Assembly (NCBI RefSeq): GCF_016859285.1 | Contig: NC_053403.1 | Location: 26,009,948 to 26,073,947, forward strand | Length of the DNA: 64,000 nucleotides | DNA from: Xiphias gladius | Lineage: Eukaryota > Chordata > Actinopteri > Istiophoriformes > Xiphiidae | Reading direction: 5' to 3' | Shown here: positions 1 through 20,257 of the stretch, piece by piece | Position numbering within the stretch: the stretch's first letter is position 1 | Layout: each line of letters opens with the position of its first letter | Translations under genes and position numbers: made by a program | Notes under the pieces: model-generated | The model's database searches: none | Seen by the model: only the letters and a program-made list of their open reading frames with translations | What the model was told of the DNA's origin: nothing

Positions 1-611
1 GTGAGTGGAGGATACTCAGACACTGACACCCACGTACCTGGACAAGGCAAACACCTTTTTGCCACCTGCGTTGACATTCAGTGGCTCCTTCACTGTCTCC
101 ACACTTTATTGTGTTGTCGATTTTAATTTTAAATGCTTAAAATTGACATTTTTATTAGTATTAAAAATCCAAAATTGAAATCTAGAAAAAGTGTTCATAC
201 CATTTGCATGAGAGTCCAGGGGTTCAGCCGGGTTGAGATGTGGTGACAGTGAGGACCATAACGTCTGAATCTCGTCATTTTCATCCTCATCGGAGTGTTC
301 AGTGAGCCCTGTGAGCCCAACACAAGCCCCTGTGTTCATCATGTGTTTACACTCATTTATTCAGCTTTTTCCTTTAGTTTGTTACTTGTCTGTAGTCCAA
401 GGCAGCAGTGTGTGTTACAGCAGTACGAAGTTTAGTGTGGAGCTGTGGAGTTGTTTACAGCTGTTCTCCATACAACAAATGATGAAAAGTGTTCAGTCAA
501 AGAAAGTGATTTTTATTTAGGGAGATGCTGATTATTGTGGTTATTTTCTTTGTCGGACTGGACACAGTCCAGGCGGATTTTCATCTAGACTCCTCCTATG
601 TCTTTGCTCAG

Positions 612-940
612 ATAAGCAATTGATCCAGTACACCTCCTGCCCCCTGCTGGCCTTCCTTGATGGCTGTAACCCTCCCCCAGAGCTGGACCTGGGCGGCATC
701 AGCACTGGCTCCTCCAACACCCACCTCCAGCCCTCTTCCAGCTCTGGTGCCTCTGTGGAGTCTGAGCCGCCCTCAGAGCTACTGGACACCAGCCTGGAGT
801 CAAAGCAGCCGGCCCGCAGCTCCCTGATCCGCCTGGAGCCCCTGACCGAGGCAGAGGCCAGCGAGGAGACGCTCTTCTACCTGTGTGAACTGAGCCCTGC
901 TGGACTAGAGGCTGACTCCACCCAGCTGGACAGAGTGTGA
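612..940 (+). CDS. hsf2: hsf2, last coding exon (heat shock factor 2, partial)
   Basis: This is the C-terminal exon of heat shock factor 2, a DNA-binding transcription factor active in stress and development. The rest of the gene lies upstream of the window. The acceptor TTGCTCAG precedes 612; two bases complete a split Asp codon, and 108 residues run to TGA at 938-940. Recognisable HSF2 tail segments are QLIQYT, PLLAFLDG, the acidic SELLDTSLE stretch and LEPLTEAEASEETLFYLCEL, nearly identical to my memory of the human tail; the Ser/Pro-rich middle is longer and diverged. The DNA-binding and trimerisation domains are not in view. The next gene, serinc1, converges on it from the other strand, as in human 6q22. 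Confidence 0.95.
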
Positions 941-1359
941 GCAGGAAGGGAGCTGGCTTGAAAGTGATGCCACTAACACTGATTTTGGTTCACCGCAGAC
1001 TGCATCCCGCCATCCTTCAAATAATACTGACATTGTGTGTTAATATTCCTTCACCTCTCTGGCCTGTGGTGTGTGTTTATTTGTTGAGAAGCGGTAACAG
1101 AAGTGAAGAAAGCACCGGGCTGGTGGAAGAATAGCTGCGCTTTGTACCATTTACACATTTTTACATGTAAGACTTTTGCATTGAGTTTGAGAAACATTTC
1201 ACATTTCACATTTTCATCAAATACAATAACAATAGTTAAACGCTGTCGGGCAGGTTAATAACTCTTTGACCCTCATAGATGCAATTTGTGAGAAAAATTA
1301 CCTCCCTTCTTCTCACTCATAACTCAGTGAAGACAACACACACGTCCATTAAGAATAAA
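941..1359 (+). other. hsf2: Probable hsf2 3' UTR with poly(A) signal
   Basis: Non-coding sequence after the hsf2 stop. The first plausible AATAAA on the plus strand is at 1354-1359, about 415 bases after the stop; another is at about 1984-1989. Which is used cannot be decided from sequence alone. Confidence 0.4.
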
Positions 1360-4300
1360 TGTCTATAAACCTTGTGGAGAAGAGTCTCCTCATATCTTCA
1401 GATTTGTCCTCACAATCATCAGATTTAATTTTTCTTCTGCATCAACACTGATCCAGCTGTTGTCTGTACATCCATGGTTACATCAGGACTGGTTAACAAC
1501 ACTAGCTCCTGTTTACATCACCCAAAGCATGATGGGAATTGTAGGACCAAAACACAACATTCTAATCCCAAATGGAAATAAGTGAAGCAGCAGAGTGACA
1601 CAGCCCATTAAAATAGCTTTGTTCTACACAGTAGATTTTTCTGACATTACTAAGGGTCGGTTCATGGTCTCTCTCAACTGGCTCGTAAGACATGCTGTCC
1701 TACCACTTTGGAAGAAGTATAAAAATTGTTTATACTTCTTCCAAACGGCTACACTGGAAGAGGGAGTGAATTTTGATATTTTGACATTTGAAAACGGGGA
1801 TAACGGCTCATACTTTCAGACAGTCAGATACTGCTGCACTCAGTTGTTCACAAGAAAGTGCCTCAAATAGTTGAGTAACAAATGACCACAAGACCAGGTC
1901 AAAACCTCGTATGTGGCTTGACCGTCCTTTATCTGTTTACTTCTCTCCTCCTCTCTCTGTTCACATGATGCAGCTGAATTCCCAATAAAGCTCCTCTCAT
2001 TTACATAATTTACTGTTTCTGTTGTCAGACAACGGAACAAGCAGGAAACAGTGACTGAAACGCAGCCCTTGAGACGACATGTTAACCAGGAGTCGCTACC
2101 AAGCCATTTCCACACCTCTGCTCTGCTCAAATCCTGATATATATTATTTATATATTATTTATATATATAATTTTTTATTAATAACAAAAAACCCAGACAT
2201 AAGCTAGAGACAACGCCTGTGCTGTGATTACAGCTATATTTACTTGTAAAATGATCACACTCAGAGAAAGTTAAATAACACGTATAGACTCCAGGCAGAA
2301 CGAGGGCTAGAGAGAGGATTTCAACCTTTGGCTCCTTTCTCACCGCAGCACAGCCGGCCAATCGCAACGTGAAGCGGGTGTAGATGGCAGATCACCGGCT
2401 TCGAAAAGTTACGGAAATGGTTTGACCCTCCCAATCTGACATGGGACAGGTGGTTTCCACGCTATCCAACCATTCAGTTTGGAAAGAGTGTTAAGCTTAA
2501 GGCTGAATGTTCCATGATAGTGGATCTTATAGCCCAGGAACACTGACAATCTCCTCTGTCCACTCACGTACAGACACTTAGTGGTCCGGTATGTTGAATA
2601 TCTGTGGCCATACAGGCAGTAAAAGTTTGTGTCCTACATCATGTGTAGAACCACTAACATGCAGATTCATGACAATCTGAAAAGCCCGACTTATTCTGAG
2701 AATAATATCACATCTTACTAAGACATGTACTGATTCTGCCATAGGCCTTTTTCCTATTTCCTTTTGATGGTGAGAGTAGTTTATTCCAAGGACTGTTTTC
2801 TAGGAATGTTCCCTTCAATGCAAAGGTCTCAGATGTAAAAGTGACACGAGAGGCACAAACTGCGGCTAGTGTGAGCACAGGACACCAGCAACTGGATTCA
2901 CACCAAACAGCTTCATCTCTCTCTCTCTGCTGTCGAGTGTACAGACAGAAGAAGACGTCGGCCTTTTCTCTCATCTGCTCTTCCGTACCTTCACCATCAG
3001 TAAAGCCGTGCACCACATCTGGTCCCACAACATCAGTGAGGAGGCATCCTCACCTGACTTGTGTTAACAGACTGAACCTTTGTATATATCGCTATAAATC
3101 TATTTATTCTGATTTATTGTTTATCTTTTGCTACGTGTCTGTCCACAGAGCTGAGACTCTTCTTAAAGAAACATTCCCTCAGATCGTGTTGTGTTCAGCC
3201 GGGGCTTACGTCTCTTTGAGTTCAGACTTGGGAAGGTGAATTTCTGACACTGCTTTAAAGAAAAGCGACATTGGGACAGAAGGTGATCTTAACTAAAGAC
3301 TGTGCATAAACCTGTTAAACAAACCACAGAAAATCAGAAATCATTTCACAGTTTCCACCTCGCTCCGTGTGGCAGAGCTGGGGACGAGACAGACGTTACA
3401 CAGTAGGTTGTGTGTGCTGGGATCGGACGGAGCGGACTGTGATTGATGAGACACGAAACACAACTGTAGGGGAGGTGTGAAGTGAGACTGTAAACGGTGT
3501 CGTCTGTGTGTCCATCTGAGAACACAGCCACATCTGATCTGATCTGAATCTGAAACTCCATCTGTCCTGCCCCAACTCCAGAACTGCTCTGCCTTCTGGA
3601 TTAATGCAGCTGAAAGCTGTGAGTGTCTTAATCTTGGAAACCACAGACGCATCACCTCAGAGGAATGGAGTGAGTTTTTTTCTTTACCTGTCCTGATAGA
3701 GTGAGATAGTAAAAATGTCATTGAAAGGTGACTTCAGACTTGCTGTTTGAGCCGATGATGCCGCTGTAAAACTGTCCGCTGCTGGGAGGAGGTGGGATTG
3801 AGGCATCACTCAGACACCTTGGTCATGCTTGTTAGTTTGACCGGAAATCAGGAGTCACCTTATTCAAACATCAGAGGTTTTTCAGATTTGAATGTGAATC
3901 ACACACCAAAGCCACAATGAGGCAAACGCAGTTAACGCCAGCTTTAGCCAGTGTTGTGTCTTCTACCTGTCCGCAAGCAAAAACCAGTCCTAACCTTTAC
4001 AGTTCACGTTCATGTGATGCGACACACCGTGGTGGCTGTACAGTAGTGGGCCATACTGAAAGGGACAAGTTGAAATGAGGACATAAATTGATGGGATTGT
4101 CTGCTACCTGGTACCACGAGGAATAAGAATATTTGGGTCAGTTTTTGTTGTGGTTAGCTTTGGTTTTATATGTAGCAAAGTTCACATTCAAAGTTTGTAT
4201 CACCTTTATCAACATCCTTGCATAGTAACAAGACCTGTTGTACCAGTTGTCAATGAAACCCAACATCAAGTCATCAAGTCCGTAAAGGGAATAACTCCCT

Positions 4301-4420
4301 GATTTTGTTGCGCTGCCCTGTTGTTCCTTAAATCCCTAAATCTCATCCGAGCTCCTTGTTCAGCAAGTCAACACTGTTAACAGTTTGGAAACAAGTTTAG
4401 TGTGTGTCTGAGCTCCGAGC
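1360..4420. other. Intergenic DNA, no gene seen
   Basis: Short frames only, none with recognisable domains or paired splice sites. An AT-rich patch lies at about 2138-2180. I see no RNA gene or complete mobile element here. Confidence 0.5.
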
Positions 4421-5372
4421 CCAGAGGACTCTACTACGATGCAGGATCTGAGGTAACTTCACTCTAACCCTGGGTTTTCAGGGTTGTGACGGTGGTTCAC
4501 TCCTTACCGGGGTACATCACCATGGTAACTCGTGCCGCACGCCTGACCTGCTCCGGAACAGGTTATGTAGTTTATGTAAACCTCCGTCTACTGACCGATC
4601 AGGTCTCCTAGAGAAGATCCCGCGGAGGGTCTCTTAGGAGGGCTAGAGTGTTCAGAGACCGCCAAACCCCTTTGACTTTCCTTGATGATTTTTATGAGGG
4701 ACCCTCGTTACTGCAGAGGTCCGGCTCCTCAGCGGGAGTCCACTCCTGTCTTCTTCGATCTCGTCCGAGAACGGAGCCCGACTGAAGCACTGAGGCCTTG
4801 TACGTGTTGTAAAGTCAGTCCACTTACTGCTTTGAACTATGGTTTTATACTTATTTTTATTTGCTCCCGAGACGCAGCTGAAAGAACGAGGCTCAAACCG
4901 TCACACACACCATCTGAAGACATCTAAGCAGCACATTGATTTAACGGAATACACACATGTAATTGTGGTCCTAATGATGGGCAGTGATTTTATGAGCCTG
5001 TTAACCTACACATTCACACAGATTTTGGATTTTTTTTTTTTCCAGCTGTTTTTCCTGCATTTGGCAGCTGCAGCTGTTGCTTTTGGCCCGGATCGTGTGT
5101 TTAACTTCTTCTTTTTTGTCTGATATTCTAGTTCGCTCTTCATTTGTAAAATATTTTGCTCTGCTGGCAGTAGACGTGTCCATGTCTGTGATTGTTCACA
5201 TGCTGCAAACATGGCCCCTCTGATGTGAACGCGCTCAGGAAAACCTGGGTTGACTCCTCGAGTTGATAACCACCTTTATGTGACCACTTAGCATGGTTAC
5301 GGTTGTCAGGCTCAGTGAAGCCAGATAACGAAAAGATATCCTGGGTATGTTGAACTGGCTTCGTAGTACAGG
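4421..5372. repeat. Dispersed DNA-transposon-like repeat, copy 1
   Basis: This segment is repeated in the same orientation at 18566-19355, at high identity over most of its length. The outer ends form an imperfect inverted pair: CTCTACTACGATGC near the left end matches the reverse complement of the right end (CTGTACTACGAAGC). A second inner inverted pair shares CCTGGGTTTTC. No transposase is encoded; the roughly 80-aa frame at 4682-4927 occurs in both copies but resembles nothing I know. Copy 1 has about 165 bases near 5115-5305 that copy 2 lacks. Best reading: a non-autonomous DNA transposon; the superfamily is not assigned. Confidence 0.6.
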
Positions 5373-8300
5373 CTCCAGGTGTTAAATGATTTCGCTACGT
5401 TTCGTGATGTGGAGCTCCTGGGGTTGAGTTGCCTCAGTACGTTCATGTTGTGGCAAAGGGAAGCTCCTCTCCTGTCTCTCTTCACTGGTTTAGAAGTGCC
5501 TGCATCCTGTCTCCATTTCCTCTGGCAGAGCCACACTTTAGACCTCAGACGCTGTTTATAGGCTGCTGTGCATGGTCACAGAGATCACATGACTTCTCCG
5601 TGACCTGCCCACATCCCACAAGCTGTCTGTCTTTGTTGCAAGCGTTGCATTTACAATAAAGCAAATGCTACAGTGTTCATTTGTCGTTTGTTTGGAGTGT
5701 CATTGCTTTTTATCTCACACACTGGATGATGCATCGAACGCCATCCAATCACTACCGGTACGCTGCATTTCGGCCGGGACACACCTCAAGCTTTGAACCA
5801 TTTATTGCAGCAATATGTATGCTTGGTGGTGTGGCTCTGCTCATGTGATGCTCTCTGGAGCAAATCTGAGCAAGCTTGACATACGCTGTCCCTAAGCTCA
5901 GACCCTCAAATCTGTGATCCTGAAGTGAGCAGATACAGCAGCACCACACCCTGATCATTAGTAAAACTAATCTGAATGGAGTGCCGGTCGAGAGGATCGA
6001 TGCAGGGGAAGACAACATGAAATTCTGATGAGAGACATTGTGGCACGTGCTATGACGGTGAACTGTGTAAATAAAATAGACGTTAGCCAAGATGCACTGC
6101 TGCTGAACCTTGATACAAACTGATTTGAATAGGTGATGTTGTGATGATTATGTGTGAGTGGTAACAAGCATGTCAAATTGTCTTTGAATTCATGTGAGCA
6201 TGCACGACCTTCATCAGACAGGATTCACAAATGGGGAAGCCTGATTCAAAGGAAATATAATACATGAATGGGAGTTGATGAGAAGAAGGATATGACCAAG
6301 CCTGACTCCTGAAACACAAATCAAACTGGACTCGCCTGGACAATCTGTGACCTGTGAGATGATAATGTATCTAATAAACGATCAAACCTGGGATGACGCA
6401 GAAGAGGAGTTCTAGCGATTGTTACGAGATTATCCTATACACTGATTCAGAGGGATCCTTGTTCATTCATTTACCAGCCTGATTCAACGGTGGCATATGA
6501 GGGAAGATGCCGTTTTAACTTTTAAGTGACCAAAACCTTAAACCTGAACCAAGATAAAGTCATAGAGATTTCCAAAGTTTAGACAGGGTGTTTTGGGCTG
6601 GGCTGAGCAAGCCGTGTTCTTTATGTTCCAAAGGTTTATAAACTAATGACAGCGAGGAACAACAGGCCGCTGAAACACAGTTTGATGAATAAGACAGAAT
6701 TGGTGTAGATACCATCTAAGCAGCATCCCCACTTATACGTATAACAGAATGAACTTCATTAAAAATATACACTGTGTCACTGGCATTTCTAAACAGCCTT
6801 TTGGTATAATTTAGTCTGAGGAGAAGCCAAGGTTGCAACAAGATATATAAGTATTCACCACAAGCCCTTCATTCAGAATTTTTCTTAACCTGCATTAATC
6901 GATATTTGGCAGTGAATTAAAACACCAACGAGACACGTTCCCTCATGGAGCCAAAATCAAGTCGAATAAGCACCTGCAGCTGAGTTAGCTTCTCGGTCCC
7001 TTGATTTAGTTTTACAGAACAGTTCACATCTACTGCTGTTAAAAGTACTCACACCCTTTACTTAAGACAAGCTGCACGACCACACGTCTTAACCAGTGGT
7101 AAGAGTTAGTCTTAGGCCCTGGCATTAGAACGTTACTCCACAAGCATCTGGAGTGACCACTTGTGATGGAATCTCACCTCCCTGCTCTGTATGCAAATAA
7201 ACACGGACATCATTTCCATTTGCATAAATCAAATGTGTTGTTTTTAACCGGTGGGAGGCCGCAATGCACTTCCCATGTCTAGACAATAAAGGACAATGAA
7301 GGACAATGAATGAGACGATTAAATATGACCTGGTCCGGTTGGAGGAACGGATTTGTGTGTTTAAAAACACAGCACATTGGTTTGTAACTCCCAGACAGGA
7401 TTTTATAACCCTGGAGCCCGTTTTATGTTTCATCGCAACAATTTCAAGGTAAACAGCAGAGAGACAGTTCACATGACAAAGTAATTCACCAGACATGCAT
7501 GTGATTAGATCAGTGCAGCGTCTTTCCGGGTGATGTTATATTGGTTTGTAGCGAAAGTTGAACTAGATTTGTCACATCACAGATGATGAACAAAGGCATT
7601 ATGTGGGTCTAACAGGTAAAACACTAGACTCATGCAGCTGTTACACTAATGAAATAGGTGCAGTGGACTGTAACTGAGCAGAGGAGTAAATAATAAACGT
7701 ACATTTCTTATAATTGTATGTAAGAAACAATACCAGTAATAATGCTGAGTGTTTATATTGAAAGAGAATGAATCATAAGCACATGACAAATTAAAATGCA
7801 TAACTCCCCCAGCTGTGACTGCACCTCTGTCTGAAAATCCAATCCAATTTGTAGAAAGAAACTCGCTAAAGGGTGTGAAAAGTTGGTAAATCTAGTGACA
7901 AAGGCCTTAAGTTGGCAACACTGCCTGTAAACGCCCCCTGATGACATAATAGAAAGTGTTTGTGCTAATTCATTTTGAAAGAGCAACGGCCAATGGGGAA
8001 ATTCAAACACTTGGCTGACCGACCAGTGGTGTAACTTCAGCACTCAGTCAGTCAGTTAGTGCCTGCTGTTGCCGTCCAGCCAAAAAATAACCTGCAGACA
8101 TTAAAACAATTCTTAACATCAACAGGCACTAAAGTTTTGTAACTTAACTAAACTACAGCAGTGAGTCTCTCCGAAGTCCACAGGAGTGACATGCTCAAAC
8201 TGCCTGTTATGCAGCCCCTCAGTTGAACCTCTGACTGAGAGAGGTGATATTAGCTCAGGCCTCCTTAAAAGGCCACTTTCTTTTGACTGGCTGAACATCT

Positions 8301-9046
8301 GGAAGCCTGATGAGGGGCAGCGCAGCCAGCACATGTGAGCACCGCCTCATCCTCTTACCGGTGTGGAGGTTCTGCAAGTAAACTGTAAAACTAAGTAACT
8401 AGTAACTAAAAGTAAGTAACATAACATAACTGACTGGAAATGGCAACTTGTCAAATCCATCCGTACAAGTTTGAGACCGAATCTGATCTGGAGAGTGGAC
8501 GGCACAACCATCTGCAGCCCGCAACAAAGATTACAGCAGGACGTCTCTGTTCCATGATTATCACACCCATTACCTGCTTATTGTGTGACATAACAACAGA
8601 TTTACTCTTCCATCACAATGTGTATGTAAAAATCTCTTTATATATTCCCGTTAATAGCTACACATGCGGAAAATGCGCTAAAATGCCAACTGAAGTGAAA
8701 ACGTCTGCTGTCAGGAAATACAAAAGCTAACGCTGCTCGTAAAAGGTCATCTGCTGTCGCCAAACGACTGTAAAATAAACCTGGACCGTCGGTTATTTGT
8801 ATGCTGGAGTACGTTAAATGCCTATAATAATAGTCAAATAGACTATTTTGGGAGAGTGAGCTTTTCTTCTCCGTGACAAGCTGACGTAAGCTCGTTGCAG
8901 AAGCAGACAACCGTTGGAACCTAGAGTTCAGAGCAGTCTGACGCCTCAGCTGTTGTATCACAGGGATTACTTTTACAGTGTTTACCTCATTTGAAACTTT
9001 GACCACGTTTAATATGGACATCGGACATTGTAACATTACATATTGT
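5373..9046. other. Intergenic DNA, no gene seen
   Basis: No supported coding exon, RNA gene or intact mobile element. A tiny GGACAATGAA tandem duplication occurs near 7290-7310. Short frames here have no domain or splice support. Confidence 0.45.
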
Positions 9047-10500
9047 CCTGGTTGAAATTACTGGCACCCCTGAATTTTCAGCACAGAATTTAGAGTATCT
9101 TCAGAAATAAATGTAAATGAACCAATTTTGTATGATCAGAATATTTAATGAAATGTCCAAGGTTACTGGACAAAAGAAAATAAAAAAAAAAACTAGTTGA
9201 ATAATACACAAAGTGTACCCAAACACAGTTATTGGCCTACACTGATATTTGGTTTCTGAACCTTTGGCATCAATGGCAGCCTCTAAACGTTTCTTGTAGC
9301 CATCTAGAAGCTTCTTGCACCCGTCTACTGGTTGTTTCTGCCACTTCTTCCACTGCTACTTGTTCAAGCTCTTTTGAGTTTACAGGAGTCCTTCCTGCAA
9401 CAGCAGATTTCAGCTCTCTCCAAAGGTTTTCAATGAGATTTAGGTCAGGACTCGCTGCTGGCCAGTTTACAAGAGTCCATCTTTTCCTTTTCAACCATTC
9501 TTTTGTGCTGCTGGATGTTTGCTTTGGGTCGTTGTCCTGCTGAAAGACCCAAGACCTTCACCTCAAACCTAGTTTTCTGACATTTAGGTAGGGTGTTATT
9601 TTCCTTATGGGCTTCATTTCGTCACCTATAAACAAACTGATGCACTTCATCCCAAAGAGCTCTACTTTGGTTTCATCTGTCCATAGAACATTGTCACAGA
9701 AAGACTGTGGCTTATCTAGGAGAGTTTTTGCAAACATTAGTTTTGCCTTTTTGTGCCTTTCTTTCAGTAGTAGTGTCCTCCTTGGCCTTCGCCCATGGAG
9801 CCCTGCTAAGTTTAGTATGCGTCGTATGGTACGGGGCTGAAACCACCACTCCAGATTGATCCAGATCAGTCTGAAGTTCTTTAGATCACTTGCGTGGTGT
9901 TTTTTCAATAATGTGCATCATCCCTTTCACACTTTCTCACTGAGTTTCTTCCTAGCACCACCCACTGTGCGCGTCTTAACAGTTTATGACTTTGAAACCT
10001 CTCGATAACGTTACGAGCTTGTGAAACAGGGATTTCAAGATAACTTCTTGACAATGTTACGAGCTTGTGAAACAGGGATTTCCAGATCTCTGCTGATGCC
10101 TTGTAGCCTTTGGAATTGTTCTGTTTTTTGATGATAGCATTTCTGATGCTCTCAGACAGCTCTGGTCTTCATCATTGTTAAAAAGAAACTGGAAACAATC
10201 ACCCCCTTTTTATGCAGCAAAACCATCTTTCATTGGTTCATTCTGGTCATGTGAACACTGGAAATTAAGCACAGATGAGTCTTATTTGTTTGATATTTTG
10301 TTTAAGGAACTAATTTAAATTCATCAAATAATTGTGTTAAGCATCCATTTTATGTCTGTATTTTTTATTTCACCATTTGTTCAATAACTTGACATTTTAT
10401 TGAAATACTTTGATTATATAAAATGTCTTAATTTGCATTTATTTCTGAAGATATTATAAATTCTGTAGTTAAAACTCAAAGGGGCCAATAACTGACCTGG
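9047..10500 (-). mobile_element. Decayed Tc1-like DNA transposon
   Basis: Both ends carry a long imperfect inverted repeat of about 140 bases: CCTGGTTGAAATTACTGGC at the left and, read in reverse, CCAGGTCAGTTATTGGC at the right, with ATCTTCAGAAATAAATG shared inside. Between them, on the minus strand, are pieces of a Tc1 transposase: an N-terminal helix-turn-helix relic near 10040-10170, the first catalytic Asp block VLWTDETKVELFG near 9660-9700, the partial [10 protein letters not shown] block near 9535, and NWPAASPDLNLIENLWRE near 9400-9460. Stops and frameshifts break the gene, and a 46-base tandem duplication sits inside it (10010-10082). It is inactive. Confidence 0.9.
9270..10170 (-). 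pseudogene. Tc1 transposase pseudogene
   Basis: Remnant coding part of the Tc1-like element. The longest open pieces are at 9558-9908 (catalytic-core N half, with RRPRRTLLLKERHKKAK and the WTDE motif) and 9270-9494 (C half, with ASPDLNLIENLW and the terminal helix). Members of this family are usually about 340 aa in a single frame; here at least four in-frame stops or shifts separate the pieces. Confidence 0.85.
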
Positions 10501-10699
10501 CAGCTCTGAGTGTGCGGCTTGTATGGGTATGTAGTACTGGGCTGTGGTCGAGAAGTTTGATTAAAAAAAAAAGTATTTTCCTAACCACTTTTCCTTGACC
10601 TTGATGGAAAATGCCATGAGGTCACGGAGAGAGGTGAAAGAGAATTCATAAGGACTTAGGAAAAGAAAACCACAGCGCAAAGAGAATCCGGCTGCATAT

Positions 10700-10870
10700 A
10701 CCAATGACTGTATGGAAGGCGTGTCTCCACTTCCTCGCACTGTACAAAAATGAAGCCAAAATATCCCAGATACGGGGGCGGCCATCTTAAACTAGTGACA
10801 GAGTCTGCATGGTAGGGATCGCCAAGTGGAGTCTCGGTATCGAGGTCCCGCCCATAGACAGTTCCCATTT
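10700..10870 (-). repeat. Short interspersed repeat of common fish type
   Basis: On the minus strand the sequence around AAGATGGCCGCCCCCGTAT followed by GGCTTCATTTTTGTACAGTG resembles a very frequent teleost short repeat, recognised from memory. Ends are not defined and the superfamily is unassigned. Confidence 0.35.
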
Positions 10871-11249
10871 CCCTCGTGTTATTGGAATAAGTTAGAGAAG
10901 CCACTTGATGAAACGACGTCCTAACACAAGACGGCTCCGGTGATTTCTGTCAGCAGCTGGAGATAAATATGACGTTATCTGGACGCTGATGGAACTCGGT
11001 GACGTGAAACCTAACAGATAAACTCGTGTTAAACTGTGACGAGGTTTCTGTGATATCAGAAGCTGAGATGGATGTAGAGGAACAACCCACACGGCTCATT
11101 ATTTTAGCCAGCTCCATCTTTTCAGCCTGGTTACTGCCGCTGCTCTTTCTGTCAGACCATCGCGCTGTGAAACTCAAGGCCTCGCAGTTACAGTAGGTGG
11201 CCCAGCTACACAGAGGCAAGACACGCAACACGTGGCTTTTTTCCTCAGT

Positions 11250-11255
11250 TTTATT
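11250..11255 (-). terminator. serinc1: Candidate poly(A) signal of serinc1
   Basis: TTTATT on the plus strand reads AATAAA on the serinc1 strand, about 1.06 kb downstream of the stop codon. The resulting 3' UTR would include the CA repeat at 11579-11618. The choice of this signal over any nearer non-canonical one is an inference. Confidence 0.45.
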
Positions 11256-11577
11256 AAACTACTTACAATATTAATTCACATAAAGAGAAAATTCATATTA
11301 GGATAAAAGCACACGGAAGACAATCAAACGAATGTATCGCCACAATCTCTGCTAAGTTGTGACAATCTACATGCTAAGGCTAAACACTATCAAATAACTT
11401 ATCTAGACGTTTTCAAACAAAACATTTCTATTTTACATTTAAAGTCAAAATTCAATGCAGATCAGAAGCAACAGAAGCAGTACTGCTTTTGTTGTGCATG
11501 TGCTGAGGAGTGTGCAAGCTGCAGAGTCAACACACAACTGGGAGAGCTTTAACACATGACAGCAGATAACTAAACTA

Positions 11578-11578
<1 letters not shown>

Positions 11579-11618
<40 letters not shown>
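11579..11618. repeat. (CA)n microsatellite in serinc1 3' UTR
   Basis: About 20 uninterrupted CA units inside the presumed 3' UTR of serinc1 (GU-rich when transcribed). Confidence 0.95.
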
Positions 11619-11619
<1 letters not shown>

Positions 11620-12312
11620 CAGCACTGCTCAGGCCTGGTGATGGTACTAGTTAGTGAACTCTCCTGTCTTCATCTCTCGGTGCCACAGTTGGAGTCCTGC
11701 TCATACACAACTCAAATCCATCGGACAAGAGCACAGTCAAAGCAGTTTCTCCCTTATTTCACATGTAACAGCATTTCCTGTATTAACACTACAGAGGTCA
11801 ACTGTCGCTGGCCACGGGAGGCACACTAAGCAACGCCATCCGCATCCTCCTAAAAGCTTCATGTACAGCTACTGTTAATGTCACATCACGTCGTCAAGGA
11901 AAAACATGCAGCTCTGTCTTCATAGAAAGAAAGCGAAATCATTCACAAGGATTACACGGGATATATTTACAACGGCAACAGCATGGGGGGCCACTACAAC
12001 AGGCTGCTGGGGATTCACAATGACATTACACCAGATGAGACTGGGCTGCAGTCAGAGCTGGGACGGGACAAGGTTAAACATCCTTGCCGGCTCTCCTGTC
12101 GTCAGCCCTGCGGTGAGGAAGCTGCAGCAGACGAGCCAGAGGCCACCAAACCCAACGGTCTGAAGCCCGCCGGCCAGTCTGAGTGCAGCCGCGCCCCCTC
12201 CGGCGCTAAGCGACGCACGGTTAGCTAGCTACTGTTTTACTGACTTTGCTGAAACATAAAACGGGCGAAGCAGAGCGTGAAAGCGGGTACGAGCAGTGGG
12301 ACGGTGCGGGTT

Positions 12313-19895
<7,583 letters not shown>

Positions 19896-20180
19896 GATGG
19901 CCGATGTGTGTCCTTTAGTCTGGCGTTAGTTCTGAGGCTGGTGGAGTCCCAGAAGATGGAGGATGCTCTGCCCTCCCTCCCCCTCCTTCTGATTCTTCTT
20001 CTTCTTCTGACACACGACTCGGTAGCTCGGATGCAGATCCGCGTTTTGCCGCCCCCCACAGGACGACTGGTGTCAGCGCACATCTAGTGAGGGCTGAATG
20101 TCCGGGGGGAAGCGGAAATGACTGTTTCCTGTTTACTAATCTATTTCTGTTTTTTTGTTTTGTTCCGCGTATCTCCGTCG

Positions 20181-20192
20181 TGCGCATGCGCG
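20181..20192. promoter_or_regulatory. NRF1-type palindromic site upstream of serinc1
   Basis: TGCGCATGCGCG fits the NRF1 consensus YGCGCAYGCGCR exactly and lies about 290 bases upstream of the serinc1 start in GC-rich sequence. Such sites are typical of housekeeping CpG promoters. Use by serinc1 is inferred. Confidence 0.5.
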
Positions 20193-20257
20193 GCATGAAG
20201 GGTGACACGGAGACGGTCCAGAAGAAGCCGTTTCCAGCCTTTCTCCGTTCCTGTGAA

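Noticed and set aside
4682..4927. 81-aa frame present twice in the window (also 18835-19080)
   Set aside because: It is duplicated because the whole repeat is duplicated. It has no recognisable domain, the copies differ without clear coding constraint, and stop-free chance frames of this size are common.
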